Assembly: GCA_027924585.1 (NCBI GenBank)
Contig: BSBM01001383.1
Location: 2,938,001 to 3,002,000, forward strand
DNA length: 64,000 nt
Direction of reading: 5' to 3'
DNA from: Larix kaempferi
Lineage: Eukaryota; Streptophyta; Pinopsida; Pinales; Pinaceae
In this document: positions 10,245 to 22,519 of the stretch, piece after piece
Layout: each line of letters starts with the position of its first letter
Position numbering within the stretch: the first letter of the stretch is position 1
Made by a program: the position numbers and the translations under genes
The notes under the pieces: generated by a model
The model's input: the letters and a program-made list of their open reading frames with translations, nothing else
What the model was told of the DNA's origin: nothing
The model's database searches: none

Positions 10245-13200
10245 AGGCCTTGGAACAATATCATTTCACAGGGAGTTCCAATTGCCTTTGGTGGTGAGGG
10301 AGGTCTTATATGTTTCGGGGTTGGCCAAGAACCTAATTGCAGTGTCATCTATAGAGGATCAGGGATTTGTAGTGATTTTCATAGATGGATAAGTGCTTAT
10401 TCACCTAAAACGGTCCAATTCGAGTACAAGAAAAGTGATTGGAATCATGTGTGGGAATATTTATAGGCTTATGTTTCAACCAACACGAGCATTGATACAC
10501 TGTAGTGGTAGTGTTTTGTGCGGGCTTTGACACATACGAATGGCACACTTGCATCATGGTGCTCTTACCATACTAAGAGAGATTGGTACAGGACTGGTAG
10601 AATTTAGAGTAGAGAAACAATATGTGTGCAAGGGGTGTGCACTTGGAAAATACTGCAAGATTAGCAGTGACAACAAGAGATGAGTGAAATTGGAGTTGAT
10701 ACACTCATATGTTTGTGGGCCCATGCCAGCTGTGTCCTTGTGTGGATACAAGTACTATGTCACTTTCATTTATGATTTCTTCAGGAAGACCTGGATCTAC
10801 TTCGTAAATACCAAGGATGGGGTCTTCGACAGATTTCAAGAGGTCAAAGCTCTTGTGGAGAATCGAACGGTGAAGAAGATCAAGGTGTTGAGATCATAAA
10901 ACATGGGCGCATATTCCTCCAATGATTTCAATAACTTTTGTGCATCAGTGGGAATCAAGAGAGAGTTGATTGGTCCTTACAACCCTCAGTAGAATGGGGT
11001 TGCAGAAAGAAAAAACAAGGCCATAGTTGGGGTTGCAAAATCCATGTTACATGTCTAGGGTGTACCATTGTTTCTTTGGGCAGAGGCATGCAACACTGCA
11101 GCATGTGTGTAGAAAATGATCCCACATCGAGTATTGGGGAAGAAGACTCTCGAGGAGGATTTCACTAGCAGGAAACCTGAGGTGGGGCACTTTCACATCT
11201 TTGGGTGTCTTACTCACATGTCCCTTCTGAGAAGAGGAAAAAGTTAGGGTCCATTACATAGCAGGGAATCTTTGTTGGATTTAGTGAGACTTTGAAGTCC
11301 TTAAAGATTTATATTCCTGCACTGAGGAAAATAGCGGTTAGGAATGATGTGAGATTCAAGGAGGAGAGGGTACTAAGGAGGTCACACGAGTCATCTTTTT
11401 TAGGGGGTCAGGAGTAATAGGTTCCTACAGGTACAGGTTCTTAGTTCATACAGATTTCATCGGTACCATAGGTTATAGGGCCACATAGCACGGGTTCACA
11501 TGTTTCAGGGGTTACGGGTCACAGATTCTCAGACTTCTGGATCACAGTATTCAGATGTCAGGGATGAGCAGGAGATACTTGAACCACTAGAGGCTAATTT
11601 AAGGAAGAAGAAGACGAGATAGTTTCAACAGATTCTGAAGGATGCACATGATCAATGTGTGGAGTGTCCCAAGAGGGCTGTTAGGGATAACATTCCACTA
11701 GAGAGATTTTGCATATATGTCGCTTTGATGAGCAACATCCATGAGCAAGAGCCTTCCACTTTTGAGGAGGTAGTTGAATGACAGGTATGGAGAGATGCCA
11801 TGATGGAAGAGTATGCTTCCATCATGAAGAATGATGTCTGGGAGGTTATTCTGAGACCCGAGGGGAAGTCAGTGGTGACTTCCAAGTGGCTCTACAAAAT
11901 CAATCATGCTGCATATGGAAACATTGAGAAGTAAAAAGCTCGGTTTGTGGCTCAAGGGTTCTCACAGGTAGAGGGAGTATACCATGAGGAGACCTTCACA
12001 CCAGTAGTGAGATACACTTCAATCAGGGCTATCATGTTCATTGTAGTAGAGATGGGTTGGAGTCTTAATCAGATGGATGTGAAGATTGCATTTTTTAATG
12101 AAATCATAAAAGTGGGAGTGTATATTGAGCAACCACTGGGATTTGAGGTGCATGGGAGAGATTCTCATGTGTGCGGATTGAAAAAGGATCTCTATGGAAT
12201 CAAGCAAGCTCCTAGTGCTTGGTATGCTAGGATTGGAAGTTACTTGTTATAGTTTGGATTTGTGAAGAGTGAGGCAGATTCAAATATATACTACATCTAG
12301 GTTGGTGAGGATCCACTTATTCTTATCCTTTATGTGGATTACCTCTTTCATACAGGGCCATAAAATATTATCAAAGAATGTAAGAGGGATCTAGCTATAG
12401 AGTTCGATATGATAGATATTTGTCTAATGCATTACTGTTTGGGGTTGGAGGTGTGGCAGAGTCCAAGTAATATTTTTCTTGGACAGGGGAAGTATGCAGT
12501 TGATATCTTGGAGAGATTTGAGATGGAATATTGCAGGCCTATGTCGACACCCATGAAGACCAATTTGAAGAAGCTTGATGCTTCTGAGTTAGAGTTGGTT
12601 GATTGACCTTGTATCATTAGTTGATTGGGTCCTTGATGTTTTTGGTCAACACCGGATCGAATATTTGTTTTGATGTAAACACTCTCAATTAGTTTATGGT
12701 TGAGCCTAGGAGAGTGCACTGGATCTCAACAAAACATGTTCTCCGTTACTTGCGTGGCATTGTAGATTTTGGGTTGAGTTATGTATAGGGGGATGGAGTC
12801 AGACTGGTTAGTTTCAGTGACCCAGATTGGGAAAGAAGTGTAGTTGACAGGAAGATCACCTACGAGTGCTGCTTCAACCTGGTCTCGACAGTAGTGTCTT
12901 GGTTCAGCATGAAGCAAAAGTTGGTTGCATTGAGTTCTGTAGAGGAAGAGTATATGACTACCAGTTTGGCGAGTTGTGAGGTCATATGGTTTCGCATGCT
13001 ACTTGTTGAATTATTTGGTTAGGAGTTTCTTCCAACTGTGATTCACTATGACAATTGGAGTTGCATTAAACTCTTAGAGAATCCAGTGTTTCATGACTGG
13101 TTGAAACACATTGAGATCAGGTACCACTTCATCCGGGACTATGTTCAAAGAGGAGCAATGTAGCTTCAGTACATATCTATAGATGAGAGGGTTGTGGACA

Positions 13201-13275
13201 TCCTCATGAAGGCTTTAGTGAAAGGTAAATTTTTCAAATTCAGAGATAAGCTGGGGGTGGTCCATAACACCTTCC
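10245..13275 (+). pseudogene. Copia F: protease end, integrase, RT and RNase H, heavily decayed
   Basis: The plus strand encodes, in order, a protease C-terminus (VREVLYVSGLAKNLIAVSS), an integrase core beginning LIHSYVCGPM, RT from about 11760 to 12400 and copia RNase H from about 12720 to 13270. The first integrase Asp is replaced by Tyr (HSY where HSD is usual) and the RT box reads YVDY instead of YVDD, so both catalytic centres are lost. There are many in-frame stops and several frameshifts. Gag and most of protease are missing at the left, where it meets copia G head to head. A purine tract (13280-13289) leads into the 3' LTR. Confidence 0.8.
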
Positions 13276-13289
13276 TTGCTAAGAGGGAG

Positions 13290-14345
13290 TGTTGAGTTTT
13301 ATAGCTTGGATGGTCTTAAATGGGCTTGGTGTCGAAGCATGGAGAAGTGACCAAAAGTGACTTTCCTAGACATTAACTTTATTTTTATAAAGTTAAAGTG
13401 ACTTTTGCTTTATGGTGACTGAAAATGACTCAAGCTGTGATAAAGTGCAAAACTATCACAACCATTGATCTTGAGATCCCAAGATTTAATCTTGGCCAAT
13501 CATTTTGGAAGACTAAGAGTTAGAGTCATTTATCATTTATAAAGAGTCAAAAGGAGTTCTAGGAAAGTAATAGACACAAATGAAAAGAGAGCAAGAGAGG
13601 TTAAGAGAAGAAGGAGAAGCGAGTTTCCGCTAGGGCACTGATTCCAAGGAAGAGAGTGGGCATGGATTCCAAGAAGAGGATAACTGCATTTAATGCATAA
13701 CTATACAACTGATATTTTGGGCACAAAAATCTAGGGCTGTACTGTTGGAAGAGAAGGCATAGAAATCAAGGTCTGTACAGTTGGAATTTAGCACATAATT
13801 CAAGGTTCGTATAGTAGCCACAAATTTCGAGGTAGGTTAGACACATTTTGAGGCAAATTGCAGAGACAATTTTTTGGTCCGTACAGACCTGTACAAAGGT
13901 CGTATACTCCATACTATTCCTACTGAGCAAATTTTTGAGTGTTGGCATGATTTTCCAGGTGCTTTTATTCCTATATTATTGCTATAATTTTTTCCTAAGA
14001 ATTCTCTGTGGGAAAAAATAAAAATATCTCTTGAATTGGTTTTCCCTCCGGGGTTTTTCCAGGGGTAATTTACCCAAAAATATTTGTGTTAAATTTCATG
14101 GTTTCTTGTTGGTTAAATCTCATTTGTTTCAGTTTATAAATTTCAGATTTGAATGCATTTATAGTTTGTGTATTAATTTGGTGAATAATTTGGGTACTGA
14201 AACCAGAGTTGAGATTGAGTAAAACTCTACACAAACATGTTGTTCGTCGTCTTATAGGCACAATTTTGGAGGTTTGTTATTGGTATTTGACTTGTTGTTG
14301 GAGTATTTTTGGGGGATGACTCTCACACTTGTTGATTCTCTAACA
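13290..14345 (+). repeat. 3' LTR of copia F
   Basis: It starts TGTTGAG directly after TAAGAGGGAG and by pattern ends CTCTAACA. A block near 14040-14060 (TTTTCCCTCCGGGGTTTTTCC) is of the kind usual near the 3' end of plant copia LTRs. The left end is firm and the right end is inferred. Confidence 0.65.
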
Positions 14346-16383
14346 CAATGAGATTATTGTGGACATATATAACTGCCTTTCTATTGGAGTATTTTGATAG
14401 GAGGATAGATTTGACATGATACAACATTTTGAGGAGTGCACCCTCCCTCATTGAGATCTTATGGTTTGGAGGTTGTACATGTGGCATTAGTCTACTTATT
14501 TTATTGTTTGCTTACCTCTAGTTGGTTAGAAGATATTCATAATTTATGTTTTCTTAGGTTAGATCTAGGAGCTCATGGTAACTATTGTATTGCATTTGTC
14601 TTGAGCTATTGAATTGTTTTGGTGATGTGTCTTAGAGGATGAGGAGATCTTCATATGATTGAGTTGTCTTCCATTTCTAGAATTTTCTTTGACAAATAGT
14701 TGTGAAGAAACAATAAATGGTCACATCTTTCCATTGTTGTTATATTTTTCATTTGCAATGAGTTATATGAATGTATGTCTCTCTACACTTTGTTTTGTGC
14801 ATGTATAAATCATCCATGATAAATAAATATTTCATAGTCATTGTGTTTGTCTACTTTGGCAAACCCTTTGCAGATTATGACTATGTTTTTGGAATTTTGT
14901 TGTGTATGAGTTTAGAACTCCCAATGTTTCAAGTGGACACTCCACCCATCATTAGGGGATCACGATGAAGCTTCATAATGAATGTCTACTGTGAAAATAT
15001 CCATCCTCATATTTTAAACCTTTGCAGATTTATGAGATATATGACACCAATGAGGAGTACATTGCTTGTATGCTACAACCTTGTTTTAAACATCGTTGTT
15101 TTAGGACAAATTCCATTTGAGCCATATCAAAATCCCATGTGCCCAATAAAAAATCAGCATTAGCACTGTTCTTTAACCACCGTGAAAATTTGAACAAATT
15201 TTCATCTTTTGTATGTTAGATCTGCAAAAATATAGCCATTCATCCTACTCTGGATCGACCCCATAATAATCTAGTAGCATATCATTTTCATATAGTTTAG
15301 CTAGACTAATTTGATATTATATATATATATATAGTTTTTCTAGAAATATAAAGATAATTTGTGGAAGATTTATAATAGTTCTATACCATCTTGGAATTCT
15401 GGAAAAACATTGGGAAATTTATATTTTAAATCATCATCTTAAATCTACCTTGAAAGTTAATATGTTATCATTTCCAAAATCATGTATTAATGTTTTCTTT
15501 CTATCCTATAAATGCGGGAATTTGCAACAATTAAATACATTCATATAGATTTGTATACAACCCATAAATCATATGCCAAATAGTACATATCATTGAGATC
15601 TAGTGAAGATAGGGAATCCCCCTAAGTGATTGGTTGTACACCATAATCAAGTGAGGGAAGATGGTGCTATAAGGTGATAGTGGTAACTCTTCTGAGTTCC
15701 ACTTAAACTTTCATTGTGGTGAAGGCTTTGCATCTTAGGTGTTAATTGAAGTGGTAACATTTTGATGCCATTGTTGGAGAACAAAGTCCATTTTCTCTAA
15801 TCACGAAGAATATGCTTCAACATAATTGATGGGTGCAACCATAAAGTTATTCTTTGAACACTCATCTAGTGACTCCACAAGGGGAAAGATCACGTTAGAG
15901 ATACTCCTCTAGGGGTTCTTCTCACAAGCTATTTCCAAGATTTGTGGATTCAAAAAAGGGTTATAATAGGATAATTAAGAGAAGTTCTCAAGTGAAATCA
16001 ATAAGGAAATTGAAATCATTGAAGATATAAGATACCTTTTTGACATCCCAAAACATTTAATAAATCCAAGAACCATGGCTACTCCTATGTGTGAAGAATG
16101 TTTACAAGGATCTTGATATATCATGAATCCAAGGATCTCCCCATGATTTGCTAGACAAATACCATAAGTGGCTTCCGATATTTTATGGCATAATGTGATT
16201 ACAATTGAATAAACTCTTGGCAAGTTTTATGACAAATATTGGTGAACATCATGTTCCTTGAGATCATAAGGATGTAATGGAATTGTTTGCATTGACAGTG
16301 TCAAAATTTGGTATAGATGTTTGGTCGATGACAGTTTCAAAATTTGGCAAAAATTTCATGATGTCTTTATTAAATGATGATAT
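14346..16383. other. About 2 kb with no recognisable gene
   Basis: The sequence is AT-rich and has a short TA run at 15319-15332. The small open frames are not recognisable. It probably consists of old, eroded repeats; I could not define element ends here. Confidence 0.4.
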
Positions 16384-16760
16384 ATTAGGAAAGAGGATCA
16401 GATGTTGTTCAATCAAATCCATGAGATAAATAAAAAGGAAACTGAAACCGCAAAGGAATTTGACGATAGGTTTAGAATTTTTTTGGATTAGGTTCTTGAG
16501 AAGATTAAGCCTATGCATGATGCATTCCTACTGCATTATAGTAATGTTTATGATGGTCATTTGGGCCTAATGTTGAGAGATAAGTTTCCAACCAATATTT
16601 TAGAAGATCAAGACTAGGCCAATAAGCTGTTTGCTAAAGTTGATCCTTTGGGTTCTTCAGGGACATCCGCATCAATGGAACAAAGCAAACGAAAAACCAT
16701 GGATACAACATAACCAATTCAAGATCCCATCACAACTCTAAAAAATAAGTTTGAGCCTAT
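16384..16760 (+). pseudogene. Retrotransposon gag relic
   Basis: One plus-strand frame interrupted by three stops reads like a gag helical domain: residues such as LFNQIHEINKKETETAKEFD and FDDRFRIFLD, then a VLEKIKPMHDAFLLHY segment and ANKLFAKVDPLG. The ...EFDDRF... pattern is typical of plant Ty3/gypsy gag. No flanking LTR or pol is attached, so it is an isolated fragment just upstream of the LTR of copia H. Confidence 0.55.
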
Positions 16761-16999
16761 AGTCTGCAAGTTGGTGCTTGCATGTGGGATTGGTGTCCCA
16801 ACAGATGGGTGTCTGAGTGAGTTGGTGCTCACATCATTGGATATTGGTGTCTCCCATATTTCTATCTATGTAATATCATTTTCACTCATATATATAAAAT
16901 TTTCTTCCAACATTCTACGCACAATTGTTTTCATTGATGTGTTTTTGAATAGAAATTGGTGTATGTTTTAAAAGTGAAATATTTCTTAACTTTACGCAT

Positions 17000-17028
17000 G
17001 ATACCGATTCAGCCCCCCTCTCGGTATC
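17000..17028 (+). repeat. U5 hairpin near the LTR end of copia H
   Basis: GATACCGA (17000-17007) and TCGGTATC (17021-17028) form an 8-bp perfect stem around a C-rich loop. A C-rich loop closed by a short stem near the 3' end of the LTR is common in plant copia elements. The LTR itself ends CCAACA at 17043; its start was not determined. Confidence 0.6.
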
Positions 17029-17045
17029 ATTAAGAATTCCAACAA

Positions 17046-17057
17046 TTGGTATCAGAG
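17046..17057 (+). other. Primer-binding site of copia H
   Basis: TGGTATCAGAGC, complementary to initiator-Met tRNA, lies two bases after the LTR end at 17043. Confidence 0.9.
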
Positions 17058-17109
17058 CGGGTTGCTTTAGGAACAATTTAACAATTGGAAGATAGATCAC
17101 TACACAAAT

Positions 17110-18214
17110 ATGGATAAACAAGAAGGGCTTTCTACGAATAGAGCACCAACGTTTGATGGTTCAAACTACACCTTTTGGAGCATAAGGATGGAAGTATACT
17201 TACAATCTCTTGAAGTTGATTCCTGGAAAGATGTTGAGAATGGATATAAAGTTCCCGAGACCACACCTGTTGCTGCAGTTGACAAAAGGAGCTTTGAGTG
17301 TAATGCAAGGGCTAGGAACACAATACTATGTGGTTTAGCAGACTCAAAGTTCACCAAAGTCATGTAGTGCGCATCAACTAAAGAAGTATGGGATAAGCTT
17401 AAAAACATCTATGAGGGAGATGAAAAGGTTAAGAAGGCAAATTTACAAAATTACTCAGGACAGTTTGAAACCCTGAAGATGAAGGAAGAAGAAAATATTG
17501 CATCTTATCTTTTCCAAGTAGATGTTATTGTTAATGCCATCAGAAGTATTGGAGTATAGATTGCCAAGGAATCAATAGTAAAAAAGGTACTGAGATCCTT
17601 TCCAACAAGGTTTGACTTCAAGGTATCAATTCTAGAAGATAGAGATGATTTGGATAAACTAAAGATGGATGAACTTCATGGGATTCTTACTAAATATGAG
17701 ATGAGTAGAGAAAAAGAGAATCCTTCCAAAAGAGAGGCAACTTTCAAAGCTTCCAAGAAAACAAAAGCTAGCAGGCTGGAGCAAAGAAAAATTTTCTTTG
17801 ATGTATCGGATGATGAAGAAGCAAATTTAGTGAAGAATCTCAAAAGAGGTTGTTGAAAATATAAAGGTAAGTTACCTCTCAAATTTTTTGAATGTGGTAG
17901 AGTAGGTCACTTTGCTTCCAATTCTCCTTACAAGGAAATCAAGGTTAGTGACAATGAAGAGGACATTAACTATAGAGAACGAAGGAAGACACACCGACAA
18001 TCCAGGTCTAAACACAAGAAGAAGAAGAGTTTGTATTCCAAAGAGAACATCAACTCATTTGATGAAGATGATAGTGATGATAATTCAAGAGAAGTACTCT
18101 TCATGTAAATGGTAGAAGATCTTGAAAATAGAAGCTCAGAGGAAAAGGATAAATGTTGCTCTTCCAGTAAGAAGGAATCATACAATAAGGAGATAGTCTC
18201 AAATAAGTCATGTG
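17110..18214 (+). pseudogene. Copia H gag, interrupted by copia I
   Basis: The gag starts MDKQEGLSTNRAPTFDGSNY and carries the copia gag landmarks: SNYTFWSIRME, then EVWDKLKNIYEGDEKVKKA and a Lys/Glu-rich region. A zinc knuckle follows whose first Cys reads Phe and whose last Cys reads Ser (FFECGRVGHFASNSP). Stops interrupt it near 17365, 17558, 17854 and 18106. The frame ends at 18214 where the LTR of copia I starts. The remainder of H must lie beyond all later insertions, right of the window. Confidence 0.8.
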
Positions 18215-18819
18215 TGTTAGAAAAACAAGATCGTAGAGAAATAACAATAAACAAGATGGAAATACAAAACACATAAACACAACACAAGAGAGACACCAAT
18301 ATACGTGGTTCACCCAATCTAGGCTATGTCCACGAAGAAATTTTCAGTCCTTTTATTATTATACCATTCAACAAAATGAAGGGATACAACCCGCAGCACA
18401 TCTGCTGCAATTTCCTCTTCACTCTCTCACAGTCTCTCTTACATAATCATAGGGATCTTTACAATGCTACAATACACAACCGTATTATAGTGCCTTCTTT
18501 TTAAAGATGAATTACCATGGGGAAATACTATGGGATACCCAATAACATGGGCCCGTAAATCACCCATTATTGACCAAGTCATGACTATGAAATTACAACA
18601 TTTTACAACAATTTTTTTTGCGAAATTTTCATTGCGGGGGCGCTGCCCCCGAACCCTCGCTAGGGGGACTCCTAAAATGTAGTCACCCACCCCCCTGGAC
18701 CCCCCATGGTGACTATATTTGGGGGGAAATCCCACCCAAAACCCCCCTTCATGGGATGGGATCTAGACATGGTTGAAACACAACCTCTAAATAAGGAAGA
18801 TCATGTTACACAACCAACA
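18215..18819 (-). repeat. 3' LTR of copia I (605 bp)
   Basis: On the plus strand it runs TGTTAGAAAAAC to CAACCAACA; in coding orientation it starts TGTTGG and ends CTAACA. The complement of ATCTCCCACTTGG (18820-18832) is its polypurine tract. Between 18640 and 18750 it is unusually GC-rich, with a GGGGGCGCTGCCCCC palindrome and long C and G runs. ATGTG at 18210-18214 would be one target-site copy. Confidence 0.85.
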
Positions 18820-18832
18820 ATCTCCCACTTGG

Positions 18833-20170
18833 AGATTGATCACAACAACTCCACCGTTGCTGCACTTGCTGGACTATGCTTTGAACCTTGGACCTGGAAA
18901 ATTTCTCATCTTCACCTTCATGCTTGAAGGCCAACTTAAAATGATTAGGAACTCAGTTTTTCTTTGGTTACCACCTTTTTCAACATGTCTGCAGGATTCT
19001 CGCTAGTTTGTATCTTTTCCAACTTCAACAGTTCATCTTCCAAAATAGACCGTATGAAATGGTACACTTGAGATGTATATGTTTAGTATTAGAATGGAAT
19101 GTTCATTTCTTTGCAAGATGAATGGCACTCTAGATGTTATTGTACAAACTGCTATTCTCCTGCTTCTTACCCAATTCCTCCATGAACCTCTGTAGTCAAA
19201 TCATCTCTTTACTAGCCTTTGTAGCAACAACATACTCTACTTCCATTGTTGAAAGTGAAACAACCTTTTGCAGTTTTGAAATCCAACTTACTGTTGTTCC
19301 ACTTACAGTAAAGACATACCCGGTGGTGCTCCTTCTATCTTTATCACCTGCCACATCTACGTCAACATATCCCTGTAGAAATGTGTCTGAACCTCCAAAA
19401 CATTAAATGCATGAGTAGTAGGACCTCTCAAATACCTGAGAATCCATTGTACTTCCTTGCAATGTTCTTTACCTGGATTGTTCATATACATGTTGACAAC
19501 TCCCACTACATGTGCAATATCTAGTCTTGTGCACACCATGTCATACATCAAACTTCCAACTGCTAATGAATAGGGAACCTTGGACATGTGTGTCTTGGGA
19601 CATATCTCCTTACTTAGTTTGAAATGACTAGACAAAGGTGTACTAACTGATTTTGCATTCTGCATTCTAAACCTCTCCAACACCTTTTCTATGTACTCAC
19701 CCTAAGACAATGTCAATTTGTGATTTTTCCTGTCTCTTATTATTCTCATACCAAGGATTTGCTTTGCAACACCCAAATCCTTCATCACAAATGAATTAGC
19801 TAACTTCCTTTTGAGCACATTTATATCCTGCATGTTAGACCCTGCAACAAGCATGCCATCCACATAGAATAACAAGATAATATATCTTCCATTATCTATC
19901 CTTTTGAAATAATAACGGTGGTCAGAATGACATCTACTATAACCTTGTTCTGTCATAAACCAGTCAAAATTTCGAATACCACTGCCTTGGAGCTTGCTTC
20001 AGGCCATACAAGCTCTTCTTCAACCTACATACTAATTTCTCCTTCCCTTTGACCTCATACCCCTGTGGCTGCTGCATATAAATATCTTTCTCCAAATATC
20101 CATAGAGAAATGATGTTTTTACATCTAGTTGTTCAAGATGCAAATCTTCTACCGCCACTAGACTTAAAAT
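18833..20170 (-). pseudogene. Copia I: C-terminal RT and RNase H remnant
   Basis: Reading right to left the sequence gives RT (LEQLDVKTSFLYGYLEKDIY, KKSLYGLKQAPRQWYSKF), the catalytic box as FYVDGMLVAG in place of YVDD, the KDLGVAKQILGMRI segment and the copia RNase H lead-in (SLAVGSLMYDMVCTRLDIAH). Frameshifts occur near 19960 and 19690. Coding similarity stops around 20170-20196, where the element C LTR starts, so the 5' half of I was displaced by that insertion. Confidence 0.8.
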
Positions 20171-20196
20171 AGTTACAAGTTGGCAACATTGAAAAT

Positions 20197-20443
20197 TTTT
20201 ATGTTCCCAATTACATGATTTTTCAGATAAATAATTAAGTTGGCCTACCCAACTCCTAAGGGTTATGTGGAAGAATTAAAATATTGACATTTAACCCCAA
20301 GGTCTATAGTTTCTCATGAAAATTCAATATTATAAATTAATGGTGGAAAAATAGGCCAATAAATTATGGAATAAATGTTAAATGCTCCAAAATGAAGTGG
20401 CATCAGGTCCTAGTTGGAATTGGGGGTGCATAAGTGGACATGC
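20197..20443 (+). repeat. Element C 5' LTR, piece 1 of 4
   Basis: It aligns with 57088-57334 almost base for base (for example ATTAAGTTGGCCTACCCAA). The final TGC (20441-20443) is the left target-site copy of the CACTA insertion, matching TGT on the right side. Confidence 0.85.
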
Positions 20444-20473
20444 CACTAGTTCAAAATGAGAGATAAGTGACCA
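20444..20473 (+). repeat. Left terminal inverted repeat of the CACTA element
   Basis: It begins CACTAGTTCAAAATGAG and matches the reverse complement of 31999-32028 at 28 of 30 positions. Confidence 0.9.
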
Positions 20474-20660
20474 AGTGACAAAAAACATTGGTCACCCCAG
20501 CTTTTTCAAGGGATAAATGACCAAAATTGAGAAATTTTAAGTGAACTGACTAAAAATGACCAATTTGGTCACGAGATAAGAACTAAACTAAAAATGACCA
20601 CATAACAATTGGTCATTTATGTGGTCATTTTTAGTTGTGTCATTTCGGCAATAGAAAATT
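20474..20660 (+). repeat. Left subterminal repeat region
   Basis: TGACCA, TGGTCA and close variants recur in both orientations. They include an 18-bp perfect inverted repeat (20586-20603 with 20619-20636) centred on a 15-base loop. Such clusters are the binding region of CACTA transposases. Confidence 0.75.
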
Positions 20661-20681
20661 ATAATTTTGATAATGAATTTG

Positions 20682-20785
20682 TACAATTTACTAAATTTTA
20701 ACACTGCAGATGGATTCAGAGACCCCCTAGAAAGGTCTAGGGGGTCTCTGAATCCATCTGCAGTGTTAAAATTTAGTAAATTGTA
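20682..20785. repeat. Perfect 50-bp inverted repeat with 4-base loop
   Basis: Bases 20682-20731 are the exact reverse complement of 20736-20785 around the loop AAGG. The arms read TACAATTTACTAAATTTTAA at the outer end and GACCCCCTAGA at the inner end. No mismatch is visible. RNA read through this point would fold into a 50-bp duplex, a possible small-RNA source. It lies at the inner edge of the left subterminal region of the CACTA element. Confidence 0.95.
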
Positions 20786-21740
20786 AGATTAATAGTACAC
20801 AACTTTAATTATTTTTCAATGCATGTCTTCTAAGGGATCATTTATTTGAGGCCATCTTGATGCCTATTGTGTTAGATGATAGGAGAATCATTGAGATTCA
20901 CATTTAGGGGTTTCTCTACTACTTAATGCCTTGGGTGTGGTGAGTTGATATCTAGATAATACATCATGTCTTGGATATAGTTTATCAAGTGATAGATGAG
21001 TTCTTCTACATGTGGTTGAGTCGAGTCTTAGTCGATATTTGTCGTCTTTCCCTTTTGGAATTTTCATGTCTTAAAGTTAGTGTTACTCCATTCAATGTGT
21101 TGTACTGATTGTGTTCATATTTTGTTTGAACAAAACCATCGTCGTTTGACCATCTTGGTAGTCTGTTAAAGTTTCAACAAGTTTATGTATTTTGTGTCAT
21201 GTTAGCTAAAAATTGTCAATTTCACAACCTCCATTAATTATCCATATGCATTCATTCACCATGGTTCTCTTTGCACCTGAGTTAAAAAATATTTAAAGTC
21301 CCCCTGGGTCCCTCCCTTACAAGAAATAGCCAATATCCTCCATTTTGAAGAAAAAATAATTCCTCCTTTTTTGTAAAAATCCCTTTGTTCCCATCTCCTT
21401 GAATAATAATAATAATAAAAATACCCCCATAATCGTAGATAACCCCTTCTCCTTTCACATATAAAACAAATAAATTATAAAAAACCTTTTTTCCCTGTAT
21501 ATTTAACCCATATATAATATTAATATATTGTATAGTTATTATATATATTTATATAATTAATATATGTAACTAGTATTAACAAATTAAGAAAAAAAAGAAT
21601 ATAAACAAAACAAATGTAACCGATCGAGGGAAACTCAAAAAAAGTGACAAGTGAATGAGCGGTGAATTATAAAATAGATTGGTGAATTAGAAAATAAATT
21701 GAGAGGGAAAATAAAAGAAAATAGGGCCTCTGATAGATCT

Positions 21741-21862
21741 GATCTCCATGAATTGCTCAGAGAAAGCAAATATCTCCATATGGTTGCAAGGATCTCCATG
21801 TGATCTCCACGAATTGCGCACAGGAAGCAAAGTTCTCCATATGTTTGCAAGGATATCTATGT
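21741..21862. repeat. Two-copy 61-bp tandem repeat
   Basis: GATCTCCA(T/C)GAATTGC starts at 21741 and again at 21802. Both copies continue through AAGCAAA and CTCCATATG to a shared TTGCAAGGAT. The copies differ at several positions, so the duplication is not recent. Confidence 0.75.
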
Positions 21863-22519
21863 GATAGGCTTCTTGATTTTGCTTGATATCATCTATTCAC
21901 CATCAATTTTTTCAACAATCTTTGGGGTGGGTTTGAAACCCTAGCTCAACTACTGCAGCACAATCATGCTTTAGGTAACAATTCATACCCTTATCTCTTT
22001 GGTTCCATTGTATTTATGGGATTTATTTAATCTCTGAATTCATGGTTTAATGGTCTCAGTACTGGATCAACTGCAAAATCTGCTAGAACTAGATCTGCTG
22101 GATTGAAGGTTGTTGGACCAATAAAATGCTATAGGATAGGATATAGAATTTGCTTACCAAAGCTACAGAAACCACCACCCTTGCTAGTACTTATGGCTCT
22201 GCTCCTATCTTTCCCTCTGCTTTTTCCTATTTATATACTATTAAACTTAGGGCATATGGGGTAGCATGAAGATGAAAGCATGGTGAGCGCTACATTTATT
22301 TGGGCATACATAGCGCATTCCTTTGACCTGATTGCTTCCTTCCTTCCACTTACACTCAAGTAGATTCCTTACCCACCGACAGGTACCATAGCAGCTCATT
22401 CTGCAACATTGCTATTTTCTCCTTAAGTTCTTTTTTATGTTCTTTGATACCTCTATCAAATTCCGATGATTGATCTTTCAACCTGTAGGTTATGGATCCA
22501 TTTTACTCAATCTCCCCCA

